DNA from: Ancylobacter mangrovi
GTDB taxonomy: Bacteria; Pseudomonadota; Alphaproteobacteria; Rhizobiales; Xanthobacteraceae
Length of the DNA: 64,000 nucleotides
Reading direction: 5' to 3'
Assembly: GCF_024752355.1 (NCBI RefSeq)
Contig: NZ_JANTHZ010000002.1
Location: 496,001 to 560,000 of the forward strand
In this document: positions 35,134 through 44,029 of the stretch, piece after piece
How the letters are laid out: every line of letters begins with the position of its first letter
How positions within the stretch are numbered: position 1 is the stretch's first letter
Program-made: the position numbers and the translations under genes
The notes under the pieces: model-generated
Told to the model about the DNA's origin: nothing
The model's input: the letters and a program-made list of their open reading frames with translations, nothing else
Databases searched by the model: none

Positions 35134-36609
35134 GTGACCGGAATGCCATCTCGAACCCTGTCGACTGGAAAGCTGATGTCCGCCGTGATGCTGATCGCCG
35201 CGTCCCTCGCCTCGAACCGCGCCAGCGGCTCCGAAGCCGCCGAGTTCACCCTCGACAACGGCCTGCAGGTGGTGGTGGTGCCCGACCATCGCGCCCCGGT
35301 CGTCACCCACATGGTGTGGTACCGGGTGGGCTCGGCCGACGAGCAGCCCGGCAAGTCCGGCATCGCCCATTTCCTCGAGCACCTGATGTTCAAGGGCACG
35401 GCCGAGCATCCCGCCGGCGAGTTCTCGCAGGTGGTCGCCAAGCTCGGCGGCCAGGAGAACGCCTTCACCTCGCAGGACTACACCGCCTATTTCCAGCGCG
35501 TGGCCAAGGAGCATCTCGGCACGGTGATGGCCTTCGAGGCCGACCGCATGACCGGGCTGGTGCTCACCGACGAGGTGGTGCTGCCCGAGCGCGACGTGGT
35601 GCTGGAGGAGCGGCGCATGCGCACCGACAACGACCCGGCCGCGCAGCTCTCCGAGGCCGCGCAGGCGGCGATGTTCGTCAACCACCCCTACGCCCACCCG
35701 ATCATCGGCTGGGAAGACGAGATCCAGAAGCTGAACCGCGAGGACGCGCTCGCCTTCTACAAGCGCTTCTACACGCCCAACAACGCCATCCTCGTGGTGG
35801 CGGGCGACGTCGAGCCGGACGAGGTGAAGAAGCTCGCCGAGGAGACCTATGGCAAGGTGCAGCCGCGCGCGCAGACCGCCGAGCGGGTGCGCCCGCAGGA
35901 GCCGCCCCCGCGCGCCGCGCGCCGCCTGACGCTCGCCGACCCGCGCGTCGGCCAGCCCAACCTCTCGCGCGCCTATCTCGTGCCCTCCTATCGCAACGAC
36001 AAGCAGGAGAGCGTGGCGCTCGACGTGCTGGCGCAGGTGCTGGGCGGCGGCTCGACCGGCCGGCTCTACCGCACGCTGGTGGCCGAGAAGGGCCTCGCCG
36101 CCGGCGCCGGCTCCTGGTACCAGAGCACGGCTCTCGACGAGACGCGCTTCGCCATCTCCGCCTCGCCGCGCCCGGAAGTCACCATGGAGGCGCTGGAAGA
36201 GGCGCTCGACGCGGTGATCGGCGACCTCGCCGCCAACGGCCCCGGCGCCGAGGAGCTGGAGCGCGCCAAGACCCGGCTGGTGGCCGAGGCGATCTACGCC
36301 CAGGACAACCAGGCGACGCTGGCGCGCATCTATGGCGCGGCGCTCGCCACCGGCTCGACCCCGGCCGACGTCTCGGGCTGGCCGGACATGGTGAAGACCG
36401 TGACCGCCGACGAGGTGCGCGACGTGGCGCGGCGCTACCTGCTGCCCGCGCGCTCGGTCACCACCGAGCTGCTGCCGGCCAAGCCGAACCCGACCGCCGC
36501 GAAACCCGCTGCCGCGAGCCCCGGCACCGCGGGCGAGCCAGCGCCGGCCGCGGCCGACCCGGCCGCCGACCCCGCGAACGGGAGCGGCGCCCCGGAGAAG
36601 CGTTCATGA
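35134..36609 (+). CDS. M16 family zinc peptidase, catalytic subunit
   Basis: Pitrilysin/processing-peptidase-like protease in the periplasm. The 491-residue protein has the inverted zinc motif HFLEHLMFKG (HxxEH) near residue 83, with the distal Glu in the EVVLPERDVVLEERRMR segment that follows. A second M16 lobe (PF05193) comes after that, and a disordered Pro/Ala tail of about 45 residues ends it. The N-terminus has a signal sequence (LMSAVMLIAASLASNRASG). Start codons GTG 35134, ATG 35143 and ATG 35176 are all possible; only the length of the pre-signal stretch changes. It overlaps the next M16 gene by 4 bases. Confidence 0.9.
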   Translation: MTGMPSRTLSTGKLMSAVMLIAASLASNRASGSEAAEFTLDNGLQVVVVPDHRAPVVTHMVWYRVGSADEQPGKSGIAHFLEHLMFKGTAEHPAGEFSQVVAKLGGQENAFTSQDYTAYFQRVAKEHLGTVMAFEADRMTGLVLTDEVVLPERDVVLEERRMRTDNDPAAQLSEAAQAAMFVNHPYAHPIIGWEDEIQKLNREDALAFYKRFYTPNNAILVVAGDVEPDEVKKLAEETYGKVQPRAQTAERVRPQEPPPRAARRLTLADPRVGQPNLSRAYLVPSYRNDKQESVALDVLAQVLGGGSTGRLYRTLVAEKGLAAGAGSWYQSTALDETRFAISASPRPEVTMEALEEALDAVIGDLAANGPGAEELERAKTRLVAEAIYAQDNQATLARIYGAALATGSTPADVSGWPDMVKTVTADEVRDVARRYLLPARSVTTELLPAKPNPTAAKPAAASPGTAGEPAPAAADPAADPANGSGAPEKRS

Positions 36610-37997
36610 ACGTGGCCCGGCGCAGACCGTCTTCCGGCCCACCCCGCCGCGGCCCGATCCGCCCTCTCCTCCACCTCGCCGCCAGTGTGATCATGACCGT
36701 CGCCCTGCTCCCCGTCGCCCCCGCCCAGTCCGAGACCACGCGCATCCAGCGCGTCGTCAGCCCGGGCGGCATAGAAGCCTGGCTCGTCCACGACACCACG
36801 CTGCCCCTGGTGGCGATGGAGGTCGCCTTCATCGGCGGCGCCTCGCAGGACCCCGCGGACAAGCCGGGCGTGGCCAATCTCGCCGCCTCGCTGCTCGACG
36901 AGGGCGCGGGCGAGCTCGACGCCCAGGCGTTCCAGGACCGGATGGCGGAGAAGGCGATCGAGCTGCGCTTCGACGCCTCGCGCGACCAGGTCTCCGGCTC
37001 GCTGCGCACCCTCTCCGACAATGCCGGCGAGGCGTTCGAGCTGATGCGCCTCGCCGTCACCGAGCCGCGCTTCGACGACGAGGCGGTGGAGCGCATCCGC
37101 CAGGGCCAGCTCGCCGCGCTGCGCCGGCGGCTGAACGACCCCTCGACGCTGGCGAGCCTGGGCTGGTCGGCCCGCGCCTTCCCGAACCACCCCTATGGCC
37201 GGCCGGTGATGGGCACGCTGGAGAGCGTGCCGACCATTTCGCGCGCCGACCTGAAGGGCTTCGTCGCGCACGACCTCGCCCGCGACAACCTCAAGATCGC
37301 GGTGGTGGGCGACATCACGGCCGAGGCGCTCGCCCCGGCGCTCGACGCCATGTTCGGCGCGCTGCCGGCGAAGGCCGAGCTCACCCCGGTGCCGGACGTG
37401 ACCCCGCAGGGCCTCGGCACGGTGGTGGTCAAGGAGCTCGACGTGCCGCAGACCTCGATGGTGTTCGGCGGCATCGGCCTGAAGCGCAACGACCCGGACT
37501 TCATCCCCGCCTTCGTGCTCAACCACATGCTGGGCGGCTCGGCCTTCTCCTCGCGCCTGTTCCGCGAAGTGCGCGAGAAGCGCGGCCTCGCCTATTCGGT
37601 CTACAGCCACCTCGCCCCGCTCGACCATGCGGCGCTAATCCTGGGCGGCACGGCGACCAAGAACGAGCGCGCCGGCGAGACCATCGACATCATCAAGGGC
37701 GAGTGGCTGAAGCTGCTGGAGGAAGGGCCCACCGAGGAGGAGCTGGCGGATGCCAAGAGCTACCTCATCGGCTCCTTCGCGCTGCGCTTCGATTCCTCGA
37801 CCAAGGTGGCCGCGCAGCTGCTGCAGATCCAGATCGACAATCTCGGCATCGACTATATCGACGTGCGCAACCAGCTCGTCGGCGCAGTGACGCTCGATGA
37901 CATCAAGCGGGTCGCGGCGCGGTTCCGGAACGACCCGGCCTGGCTGTTCAGCGTGGTCGGCCGCCCGGACGGCGTGAGCGCCGGCGACGGCGGCTGA
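36606..37997 (+). CDS. M16 family peptidase, non-catalytic partner subunit
   Basis: 463 residues. It has a basic N-terminus and signal region (LLHLAASVIMTVALLPVAPAQS) and both M16 lobes. The position of the HxxEH motif is instead ANLAASLLDEGAGELD, so zinc cannot be bound. It keeps the substrate-contacting C-lobe motif GSAFSSRLFREVREKRGLAYSVYS (Arg/Tyr pair). One active plus one inactive M16 subunit matches the heterodimeric peptidases known from Sphingomonas and the mitochondrial processing peptidase. ATG 36606 shares ATGA with the stop of the catalytic gene, so synthesis in equal amounts is likely. Confidence 0.9.
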   Translation: MNVARRRPSSGPPRRGPIRPLLHLAASVIMTVALLPVAPAQSETTRIQRVVSPGGIEAWLVHDTTLPLVAMEVAFIGGASQDPADKPGVANLAASLLDEGAGELDAQAFQDRMAEKAIELRFDASRDQVSGSLRTLSDNAGEAFELMRLAVTEPRFDDEAVERIRQGQLAALRRRLNDPSTLASLGWSARAFPNHPYGRPVMGTLESVPTISRADLKGFVAHDLARDNLKIAVVGDITAEALAPALDAMFGALPAKAELTPVPDVTPQGLGTVVVKELDVPQTSMVFGGIGLKRNDPDFIPAFVLNHMLGGSAFSSRLFREVREKRGLAYSVYSHLAPLDHAALILGGTATKNERAGETIDIIKGEWLKLLEEGPTEEELADAKSYLIGSFALRFDSSTKVAAQLLQIQIDNLGIDYIDVRNQLVGAVTLDDIKRVAARFRNDPAWLFSVVGRPDGVSAGDGG

Positions 37998-38193
37998 GCG
38001 CGGGCGAGGCGACGGGAGGTCGGTGCGGACCTTGGTCGGCGACATGGACGAAGATTTGGGCGATGCGCGCGGGCATGTTCCCAGCGCACGATCGCCTGCT
38101 ATAAGTGCCTCCGCATGAAGGCGGAGCTCGACAGAGCCGGCCGGGCGCGGATGGGGGAAGACCGCGCGACCGGGTCAGGCGGGGAGTATGCGT

Positions 38194-39216
38194 ATGTGTG
38201 TTGAGAAGCTGCGGAACCGGGTCCCTGAAGCGAGGCCGGCGGTGCCGCGCGGGCGGCTGTTGATGGCCGTTCCGGCGCTGGCGCTGCTGCTGGCGGGATG
38301 CGCCAACGGGATAGGCGGCGGCGGGGGCGATGTCGGCCCGGGCGGGACCGGCAATGCCGACCAGCAGGGCCTGTTCGGCTCCAGCATGCAGACGACGACG
38401 GTGCGGCCGGACGGCACCAGCACCGCGGCCGGAACGCCCGCCGCGGGCACGCCGGCCACCGGGACGCCCGCTGCGGGCGGCACCGCGGCCGTGGCGGCGA
38501 CCACGCCCGGCGCCGGCGCGGACTCCGACTTCTCCTGCCCGCGGGTCGAGGTGCGCGGCGGCGCCGCCGCCTGGCAGGTTACCGAGCCCACCGACGGCGC
38601 GCTGCGCTACCAGGCGACGCTGGGCCAATTCGCCCGCGACTGCCGCTTCACCACGCCCGACATGAACATGCGCATCGGCATCCAGGGCCGGGTGCTGCTC
38701 GGCGCCAAGGGCGGCCCGGGCAAGGTCGACGTGCCGATCCGCCTCGCCGTGGTCGAGGAAGGCCCGGTGCCGAAGTCGATCTGGACCAAGTTCTACGCGG
38801 TGCCGGTCGAGATCGGCGAGAACGTGCTGCAGGTCGATTTCAGCATCCTCGCCGACGACGTGAACTTCCCGCGCCCCGACGCCGCGACGCTCGACCGCTA
38901 TGTGGTCTATGTCGGCTTCGACCCGCAGGGGGCGAAGGAGGCCAAGCCCGCGCGGCCGCGCCAGACCACCACCCGGCCGAAGCCCGCGCGGCCCAAGCCC
39001 GCCACGCCCAAGCCCGCGGCGAGCGCCGCGCCCGCGCCGGTGCAGAGCGCGCCCGCGCGCACCGCGCCCGCCGCGCCGACCCCGGCGGTCTCGGCGCCGA
39101 GCACCACCGCCCCGGCGAGCACCGCCCCGGCGGCCACGAGCCCGGCCCCGGCGCAGGACAGCCAGAACCAGTGGATCGGCGCGCCCGCGCCCTCGACCGG
39201 CGGCTTCTCGCAGTAG
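38194..39216 (+). CDS. Repeat-rich lipoprotein of unknown function
   Basis: 340 residues. A lipobox (LALLLAGCANG) follows a basic N-region, so it should be diacylated and outer-membrane bound. Next is a Gly/Thr/Pro/Ala stretch with GTPAAG-type repeats (about residues 75-108). A folded middle domain (about 110-245) contains two cysteines (DFSCPRVEV and FARDCRFTT) and beta-strand-like sequence. The tail of about 90 residues is Lys/Arg/Pro/Ala-rich. I know no characterised homologue; similar lipoproteins occur in Hyphomicrobiales. ATG 38194 is chosen because GGGGAG (38181-38186) is 7 bases upstream. Confidence 0.72.
   Translation: MCVEKLRNRVPEARPAVPRGRLLMAVPALALLLAGCANGIGGGGGDVGPGGTGNADQQGLFGSSMQTTTVRPDGTSTAAGTPAAGTPATGTPAAGGTAAVAATTPGAGADSDFSCPRVEVRGGAAAWQVTEPTDGALRYQATLGQFARDCRFTTPDMNMRIGIQGRVLLGAKGGPGKVDVPIRLAVVEEGPVPKSIWTKFYAVPVEIGENVLQVDFSILADDVNFPRPDAATLDRYVVYVGFDPQGAKEAKPARPRQTTTRPKPARPKPATPKPAASAAPAPVQSAPARTAPAAPTPAVSAPSTTAPASTAPAATSPAPAQDSQNQWIGAPAPSTGGFSQ
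38431..38478 (+). repeat. Imperfect tandem repeat in the lipoprotein gene
   Basis: An 18-base unit (GGAACGCCCGCCGCGGGC, 38431-38448) recurs at 38461-38478 with two mismatches, 30 bases apart, with a related unit between. It encodes the GTPAAG/GTPATG repeat and is a plausible site of length variation. Confidence 0.5.
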
Positions 39217-39346
39217 CGCACGCTCCGGCGGGCAAGGGGGACGGCGGGCGCACCGCCGTTCCCGATCCGCCATCGATCGATCCAATTAGTCCGTACGGCC
39301 TGGGCCGGCGCTGCGTGCTCTTGTCGTGCGGGCCGCCGGGCCTGCC

Positions 39347-40690
39347 TCAGCCCTCGTCGGCGTGGCCGCGGCGGATGCGGCGGACCACCGACCAGATCAG
39401 CAGCGCCACGAACGGCACGGCGAGCGCGGTGGCGATGCCGACATTGACGTGCAGCCCCGCCTCCTCCAGCGCCGGGTGCACGCCCTCCAGCACATAATGC
39501 ACGAGGCTGACCACGTAGTAGGAGATGGCCGCCACCGACAGGCCCTCGACCGTCTGCTGCAGGCGCAGCTGCATGCGCGCGCGCCGGTTCATCGAGGACA
39601 GCAGGTCGCGGTTCTGCTGCTCCAGCTCGACATCGACCCGGGTGCGCAGCAGGTTGGCGGCGCTGGTGAGCTTGACCGACAGGTTGGCCTGGCGCTGCTC
39701 GATCGCCTGGCAGGTGCGCATGGCCGGCTGCAGCCGGCGCAGCAGGAACTGCTGCCAGGTCGGGTAGCCCGAGATCGGCCGCTCGCCGATGACCTGCAGC
39801 CGCTGGGTGACGATCTCCTCATAGGCGCGGGTGGCGCCGAAGCGGAACAGCGCCGCCGCCGCGTCCGCCTCGAGCTCGGCGGCGAGCGAGGTCAGCGCGC
39901 CAAGCAAGCGGTTATTGGCGACCAGGCCCTCGCTCTCGCGCATCTCGCGGGTGATGGCGCCGAGCTCGTTCTCGATCTTGGCGACGGTGGGGGCGAGGCG
40001 CTGCGCCTCCGGCAGGCCGAGCAGCGCCAGCGTGCGGTAGGTCTCGATCTCCAATACCCGCTGGATCAGCGCGCCCGAGGCGTCCGACGTCATGCCGCGG
40101 TCGCGCACCAGGATGCGCACGAAGCCGGACGGGTCGGGCTGGAAGTCGGTGGCGATCTCGGCGAAGCCGTCCTCGACGTCCGAGCGGGCGAGGCTGGAGC
40201 GGTCGAACAGCCGGTCGAGCGCCAGCGAATCGGCGGTGTCGGTGACGAGCTGGAGGTCGACCGCCACCAGCAGCGGGCCGGGCTGGGGAAGCTGAGCCAG
40301 CGTGCCCACCAGCGCCCCGGAGGCGGGATGGAAGGGCAGGCCGCCGTCGATCAGGTCCTCGCTCGGCAGCTCCCAGGTATAGGTGGTGAACTCGGCATGG
40401 CGCTCCCAGCGCAGGATGGCGCCGCCGAAGGCGACGCGGTGCTGCTTGGCCTCGCGCGCCGGCCCCGGCTGGCCGCGCGCCGCGCACAGGCCGGCGAAGG
40501 CGGCGCGGTCGGCGGCCGCCTGCTCGCGGTCGACCAGGAAGGCGACGTGCAGGATGCGCGCCGGCGTCGCCACCGGCAGGAAGGGGCGCGCATGCAGCTC
40601 GGCGAGCACCGGCGCGCGCAGCGGATGATCCTGGAACACCGCCGCGCCGGCGGGGCTGGTCTCGCTCCTCGGCGGCTTCGTCTCGACCAC
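39347..40690 (-). CDS. DUF3422 family membrane protein
   Basis: 447 residues. The N-terminal domain starts with FQDHPLRAPVLAELHARPFLPVATPARILHVAFLVD, the DUF3422 signature, and continues to about residue 240. A long coiled-coil-like stretch (about 250-380) precedes two C-terminal membrane helices (GLSVAAISYYVVSLVHYVLEG and GIATALAVPFVALLIWSVV). That layout recalls CorA-type channels, but the family has no assigned function. It is probably a single-gene transcript. The start is GTG 40690; a shorter start cannot be excluded. Confidence 0.87.
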   Translation of the reverse strand: MVETKPPRSETSPAGAAVFQDHPLRAPVLAELHARPFLPVATPARILHVAFLVDREQAAADRAAFAGLCAARGQPGPAREAKQHRVAFGGAILRWERHAEFTTYTWELPSEDLIDGGLPFHPASGALVGTLAQLPQPGPLLVAVDLQLVTDTADSLALDRLFDRSSLARSDVEDGFAEIATDFQPDPSGFVRILVRDRGMTSDASGALIQRVLEIETYRTLALLGLPEAQRLAPTVAKIENELGAITREMRESEGLVANNRLLGALTSLAAELEADAAAALFRFGATRAYEEIVTQRLQVIGERPISGYPTWQQFLLRRLQPAMRTCQAIEQRQANLSVKLTSAANLLRTRVDVELEQQNRDLLSSMNRRARMQLRLQQTVEGLSVAAISYYVVSLVHYVLEGVHPALEEAGLHVNVGIATALAVPFVALLIWSVVRRIRRGHADEG

Positions 40691-41044
40691 GCGTCCTGCT
40701 CCCTTTCGCGGGGCCGGCCCGCGCCGGCATCCCGTATCGCCCCACCACCGGATGCGCCCGGTTCCGTGCCGGTGCGCCGCCGCCCGCTACCAATGCGGCG
40801 GAACCATGGGCGCCCCAGTCGGTTGCATGATGAGCAACGACTGGCAAGGGTCCCGGTCGCGCGAGGTTAAGCCGGAGGGACGGGGCGGGAAAACCGGCTT
40901 GTCATTTCCGGTGGGGCAAGTCTTTCCTGGCCTGTTGCGTATTCGCATCATGCGCGACAGGAAACAGGAGCGAATCAAATTTCGTTTGCCTTGGTCGTTG
41001 TGGCGGATGCATGAAGTTTATTGGTTGTTTTCGGGATTCGTGAC
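40691..41044. other. 354-base intergenic region between DUF3422 gene and alpha/beta hydrolase
   Basis: No gene. The last 100 bases are clearly AT-richer than the surroundings and should hold the promoter of the hydrolase gene: TTGCCT near 40987, a TTTATT stretch near 41018. No good -35/-10 pair with standard spacing could be settled. Nothing else structured was noticed. Confidence 0.5.
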
Positions 41045-41752
41045 ATGAAGCGTGTGCGGTTTTGGACGTTGTGCCTGCTTGCGGCTTTCGCGGTCGCCCT
41101 CGGCGGCCCGGCCTACGCGAAGAGCAGCTCCAACGCCCCACGCGTTTATCTGCTGCGCGGTCTCGCGAACATCTTCTCGCTCGGCATGGACGACCTGACC
41201 GAGAAGCTGAAGGCGCGCGGCATCGACGCCAGCGTGCACTCCTATGTCGACTGGAAGACCCTCGCCGACCAGGCGATCGCCGAAGCGAAGGAGAACGGCT
41301 CGCGGCGCCGGCCCGCACCGGTGATCATCATCGGCCATTCGCTGGGCGCCGACGCGGCGGTCTATATGGGCAACAAGGTGAGCGCGGCCGGCGTGCCGGT
41401 GCCGCTGGTGGTCACCTTCGACCCCGTCACCCCCACCGTCGCCTCGGCCAAGATCGGCAAGGTGGTGAACTATTATCAGGGCGGCGGCTCGGGCAAGCCG
41501 GTCTCCGGCCCGCGGGTCGACAATATCGACCTCACCGGCACGCCCTCGCTGAGCCACTTCACCATCGACAAGGCGGCCGACCTGCACGCCAAGGTCATCG
41601 CCATGATCGTGAAGAGCCCGCGCCAGGTGGCGCGCCGCCGGCCGCTGCCCAAGAACCCGCCCATGCCGACGCCCATGCCGACCGCCGAGACCGCCTCGGC
41701 CCCGCCGGTCCCCTCGGTCGCGGTGCCGGCGGTGCAGCGCACGCCGAACTGA
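41045..41752 (+). CDS. Secreted alpha/beta hydrolase (thioesterase/lipase-like)
   Basis: 235 residues. A Sec signal (VRFWTLCLLAAFAVALGGPAYA) precedes an alpha/beta-hydrolase fold with RVYLLRGLANIFSLGMDDL near the oxyanion strand. The nucleophile elbow GHSLGAD carries the catalytic serine, and the Asp and His are probably in VTFDPVTP and SLSHFTID. The C-terminal 45 residues are a Pro-rich tail (PKNPPMPTPMPTAE). The substrate is unknown. ATG 41045 is preferred over an upstream start because the signal peptide begins there. Confidence 0.8.
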   Translation: MKRVRFWTLCLLAAFAVALGGPAYAKSSSNAPRVYLLRGLANIFSLGMDDLTEKLKARGIDASVHSYVDWKTLADQAIAEAKENGSRRRPAPVIIIGHSLGADAAVYMGNKVSAAGVPVPLVVTFDPVTPTVASAKIGKVVNYYQGGGSGKPVSGPRVDNIDLTGTPSLSHFTIDKAADLHAKVIAMIVKSPRQVARRRPLPKNPPMPTPMPTAETASAPPVPSVAVPAVQRTPN

Positions 41753-41849
41753 GCGCCCGCAGGCTGCCGGACGTCGCGGATCTCGCCGGTCTTGCCGGCG
41801 ATGGCGCCGGCAGTGTCGATCCCGCCTGACGGCTGACGACACCGGCCGT

Positions 41850-42257
41850 TCAGGCCGGCTGCACCGAGAACACGACGAAGGTGTGCATCACCCCGTCCTC
41901 GTCGCGCAGCGAGACATATTCGCCCGGCGCGAAGGCGTGGTCGCCGAAGCGGTAGCCGGCCTCGTCGTCCTCGCTCTCCCCCTCCTCGTAGTCGAACACC
42001 CAGGTCGCGCCATGGGCGCCGCCGGCGCGGCGCACCAGCCGGCCCTGCTCGGGCTCGTCATTGCCCCAGAAGCGGGTCACGGTGCAGCGCTCGCGCAGGT
42101 CCTTCCACGCCTCGAGGTCGATATGGCCGGCGGCGTCGAGCGGGGCGACGAACTCGTAGCCGTGCCGCGCGCTGCCACCGGGAAATTCCTTCGAGCGGGC
42201 GAGATGAAGCCGGATGCGCTGCAGCGCGTCGGCGTCCGGTTGCACCGTGTCGTTCAT
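41850..42257 (-). CDS. Conserved alphaproteobacterial protein of unknown function
   Basis: 135 residues, not recognised. No signal peptide or membrane segment, and an acidic composition. Conserved-looking segments are FPGGSARHGYEFVAPLDAAGHIDLEAWK, CTVTRFWGNDEPEQGRLVRR and FVVFSVQPA at the end. It is probably a small soluble beta-rich protein. ATG 42257 has AGGAGGAG about 8 bases upstream. It is divergent from the glycolate oxidase operon across 266 bases. Confidence 0.7.
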   Translation of the reverse strand: MNDTVQPDADALQRIRLHLARSKEFPGGSARHGYEFVAPLDAAGHIDLEAWKDLRERCTVTRFWGNDEPEQGRLVRRAGGAHGATWVFDYEEGESEDDEAGYRFGDHAFAPGEYVSLRDEDGVMHTFVVFSVQPA

Positions 42258-42435
42258 GGGGCGTCTCCTCCTGTCCTTCGTTCCCGTGCGCGCCGGGCGG
42301 CAGCCCCGCCCGGCTCCGGGCACGCTTAAACCATAGCTGGCGCGCATCCTTGATCCGGCGCAAGAGCCCATCCCGACCTGCCTTCGCGGCAGGCCTTCGG
42401 GCTTAAGGCGCCGGCTCGGCTCCGAAATCTTCCTG

Positions 42436-42455
42436 TTGGTCTGTTTTTTTTACCA
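42436..42455. promoter_or_regulatory. Possible FadR/GlcC-type half-site pair ahead of glcD
   Basis: TTGGTCTG (42436-42443) and ACCA (42452-42455) lie 70-90 bases upstream of glcD with a T run between. GntR/FadR-type regulators of glycolate genes bind TGGT...ACCA palindromes, but the spacing here is wider than usual, so this is weak. A TAGAAT -10-like hexamer follows at about 42479-42484. Confidence 0.2.
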
Positions 42456-42523
42456 TGGAAGGCGGCGGCGCTTTTCCCTAGAATGGGTCGAAAGCACATT
42501 GTGAACGCGCCGGAGGAAGCGCC

Positions 42524-44020
42524 ATGTCCGGGCTCGTCATGCCGGAACCCAAGGCCGATCTGATCGCCCGCCGCACCGAGATCATCGCCGCGCTGCGCAC
42601 CATAGTGCCCGGCGAGGGCGTGATCGACAGCGAGACCGAGATGCGGCCGTTCGAGAGCGACGGCGTCACCGCCTACCGCCAGCTCCCGCTCGCCGTGGTG
42701 CTGCCCTCGACCACCGAGCAGGTCTCGAAGGTGCTGGCCTATTGCAACGCGAACGGCCTTCCCGTCGTGCCGCGCGGGGCCGGCACCTCGCTCTCGGGCG
42801 GGGCGCTGCCGCTGGCGGACGGCATCCTGCTCGGCATGGGCAAGTTCAACCGCATCCTCGACATCGACTTCGCCAACCGCGCCGTGGTCGCCCAGCCGGG
42901 CGTGACCAATCTCGGCATCACCACCGCGGTCGCCCATGAGGGCTTCTATTACGCGCCCGACCCCTCCTCACAGATCGCCTGCACCATCGGCGGCAATGTC
43001 GGGGAGAATTCGGGCGGCGTGCACTGCCTGAAATACGGGCTCACGACCAACAACGTGCTCGGCGTCGAGATGGTGCTGATCACCGGCGAGATCGTGCGCA
43101 TCGGCGGCAAGCACCTCGATTCGGGCGGGCTCGACCTGCTCGGCATGGTGGTCGGCTCGGAGGGGCTGCTCGGCGTCGTCACCGAGGTGACGGTGCGGAT
43201 CCTGAAGAAGCCGGAGACCGCGCGCGCGGTGCTGGTCGGCTTTCCCTCCTCCGAGGCGGCGGGGGCGTGCGTCGCCGCCATCATCGCGGCCGGCATCATC
43301 CCCGGCGGCATGGAGATGATGGACCGGATGATGATCCACGCCGCCGAGGCATTCGTGAATGTCGGCTACCCGCTCGACGTCGAGGCGCTGCTGATCGTCG
43401 AGCTGGACGGGCCGGAGGCGGAGGTGAACCACCTGATCGAGCGGGTGGCCGAGATCGCCGGCGGGCTCGGCTGCCTGACGCTGCGCGCCTCCACCAGCGA
43501 GGAGGAGCGGGTCGCCTTCTGGGCCGGGCGCAAGGCCGCTTTCCCGGCGGTGGGGCGCATCTCGCCGGACTATCTGTGCATGGACGGCACCATCCCGCGC
43601 AAGGCGCTGCCGCAGGTGCTCACCCGCATGGAGGAGATGTCCGAAAAGTACGGCCTGAAGTGCGGCAACGTCTTCCACGCCGGCGACGGCAACCTGCACC
43701 CGCTGATCTGCTACGACGCCAACCAGCCGGGCGAGCTGGAGAAGGCGGAGGCGTTCGGCGCCGATATCCTGCTGCTGTGCGTCGAGGTCGGCGGCGTGCT
43801 CACCGGCGAGCACGGGGTCGGCGTGGAGAAGCGCGACCTCATGCCCTCCATGTTCGACGAGACCGACCTCGCCCACCAGCAGCGGCTCAAATGCGTCTTC
43901 GACCCCGATGCGCTGCTCAACCCCGGCAAGGTGTTCCCGGTGCTGCACCGCTGCGCCGAGCTCGGGCGCATGCATGTCAGCGCCGGCAAGCTGCCCTTCC
44001 CGGACATTCCGAGGTTCTGA
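42524..44020 (+). CDS. glcD: Glycolate oxidase subunit GlcD (FAD-linked)
   Basis: Oxidises glycolate (or D-lactate) to glyoxylate (or pyruvate), passing electrons on through GlcE/GlcF. The 498-residue protein has the PCMH-type FAD domain with PRGAGTSLSGGALPL and CTIGGNVGENSGG. The C-terminal oxidase domain carries FHAGDGNLHPLICYD and TGEHGVGVEKRDLMP with the active-site histidines. GGAGGAA lies 8 bases before ATG 42524. It is the first gene of a five-gene operon with an 8-oxoguanine deaminase, glcE, glcF and an asparaginase. Confidence 0.95.
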   Translation: MSGLVMPEPKADLIARRTEIIAALRTIVPGEGVIDSETEMRPFESDGVTAYRQLPLAVVLPSTTEQVSKVLAYCNANGLPVVPRGAGTSLSGGALPLADGILLGMGKFNRILDIDFANRAVVAQPGVTNLGITTAVAHEGFYYAPDPSSQIACTIGGNVGENSGGVHCLKYGLTTNNVLGVEMVLITGEIVRIGGKHLDSGGLDLLGMVVGSEGLLGVVTEVTVRILKKPETARAVLVGFPSSEAAGACVAAIIAAGIIPGGMEMMDRMMIHAAEAFVNVGYPLDVEALLIVELDGPEAEVNHLIERVAEIAGGLGCLTLRASTSEEERVAFWAGRKAAFPAVGRISPDYLCMDGTIPRKALPQVLTRMEEMSEKYGLKCGNVFHAGDGNLHPLICYDANQPGELEKAEAFGADILLLCVEVGGVLTGEHGVGVEKRDLMPSMFDETDLAHQQRLKCVFDPDALLNPGKVFPVLHRCAELGRMHVSAGKLPFPDIPRF

Positions 44021-44029
44021 GCCCCGCCC

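Noticed and set aside
34530-36605. Open frame running from the non-coding gap into the second M16 gene
   Set aside because: The portion before 36606 overlaps the catalytic M16 gene in another frame and is Arg/Pro/Gly-rich. The real second M16 gene starts at 36606 with signal peptide and coupling overlap.
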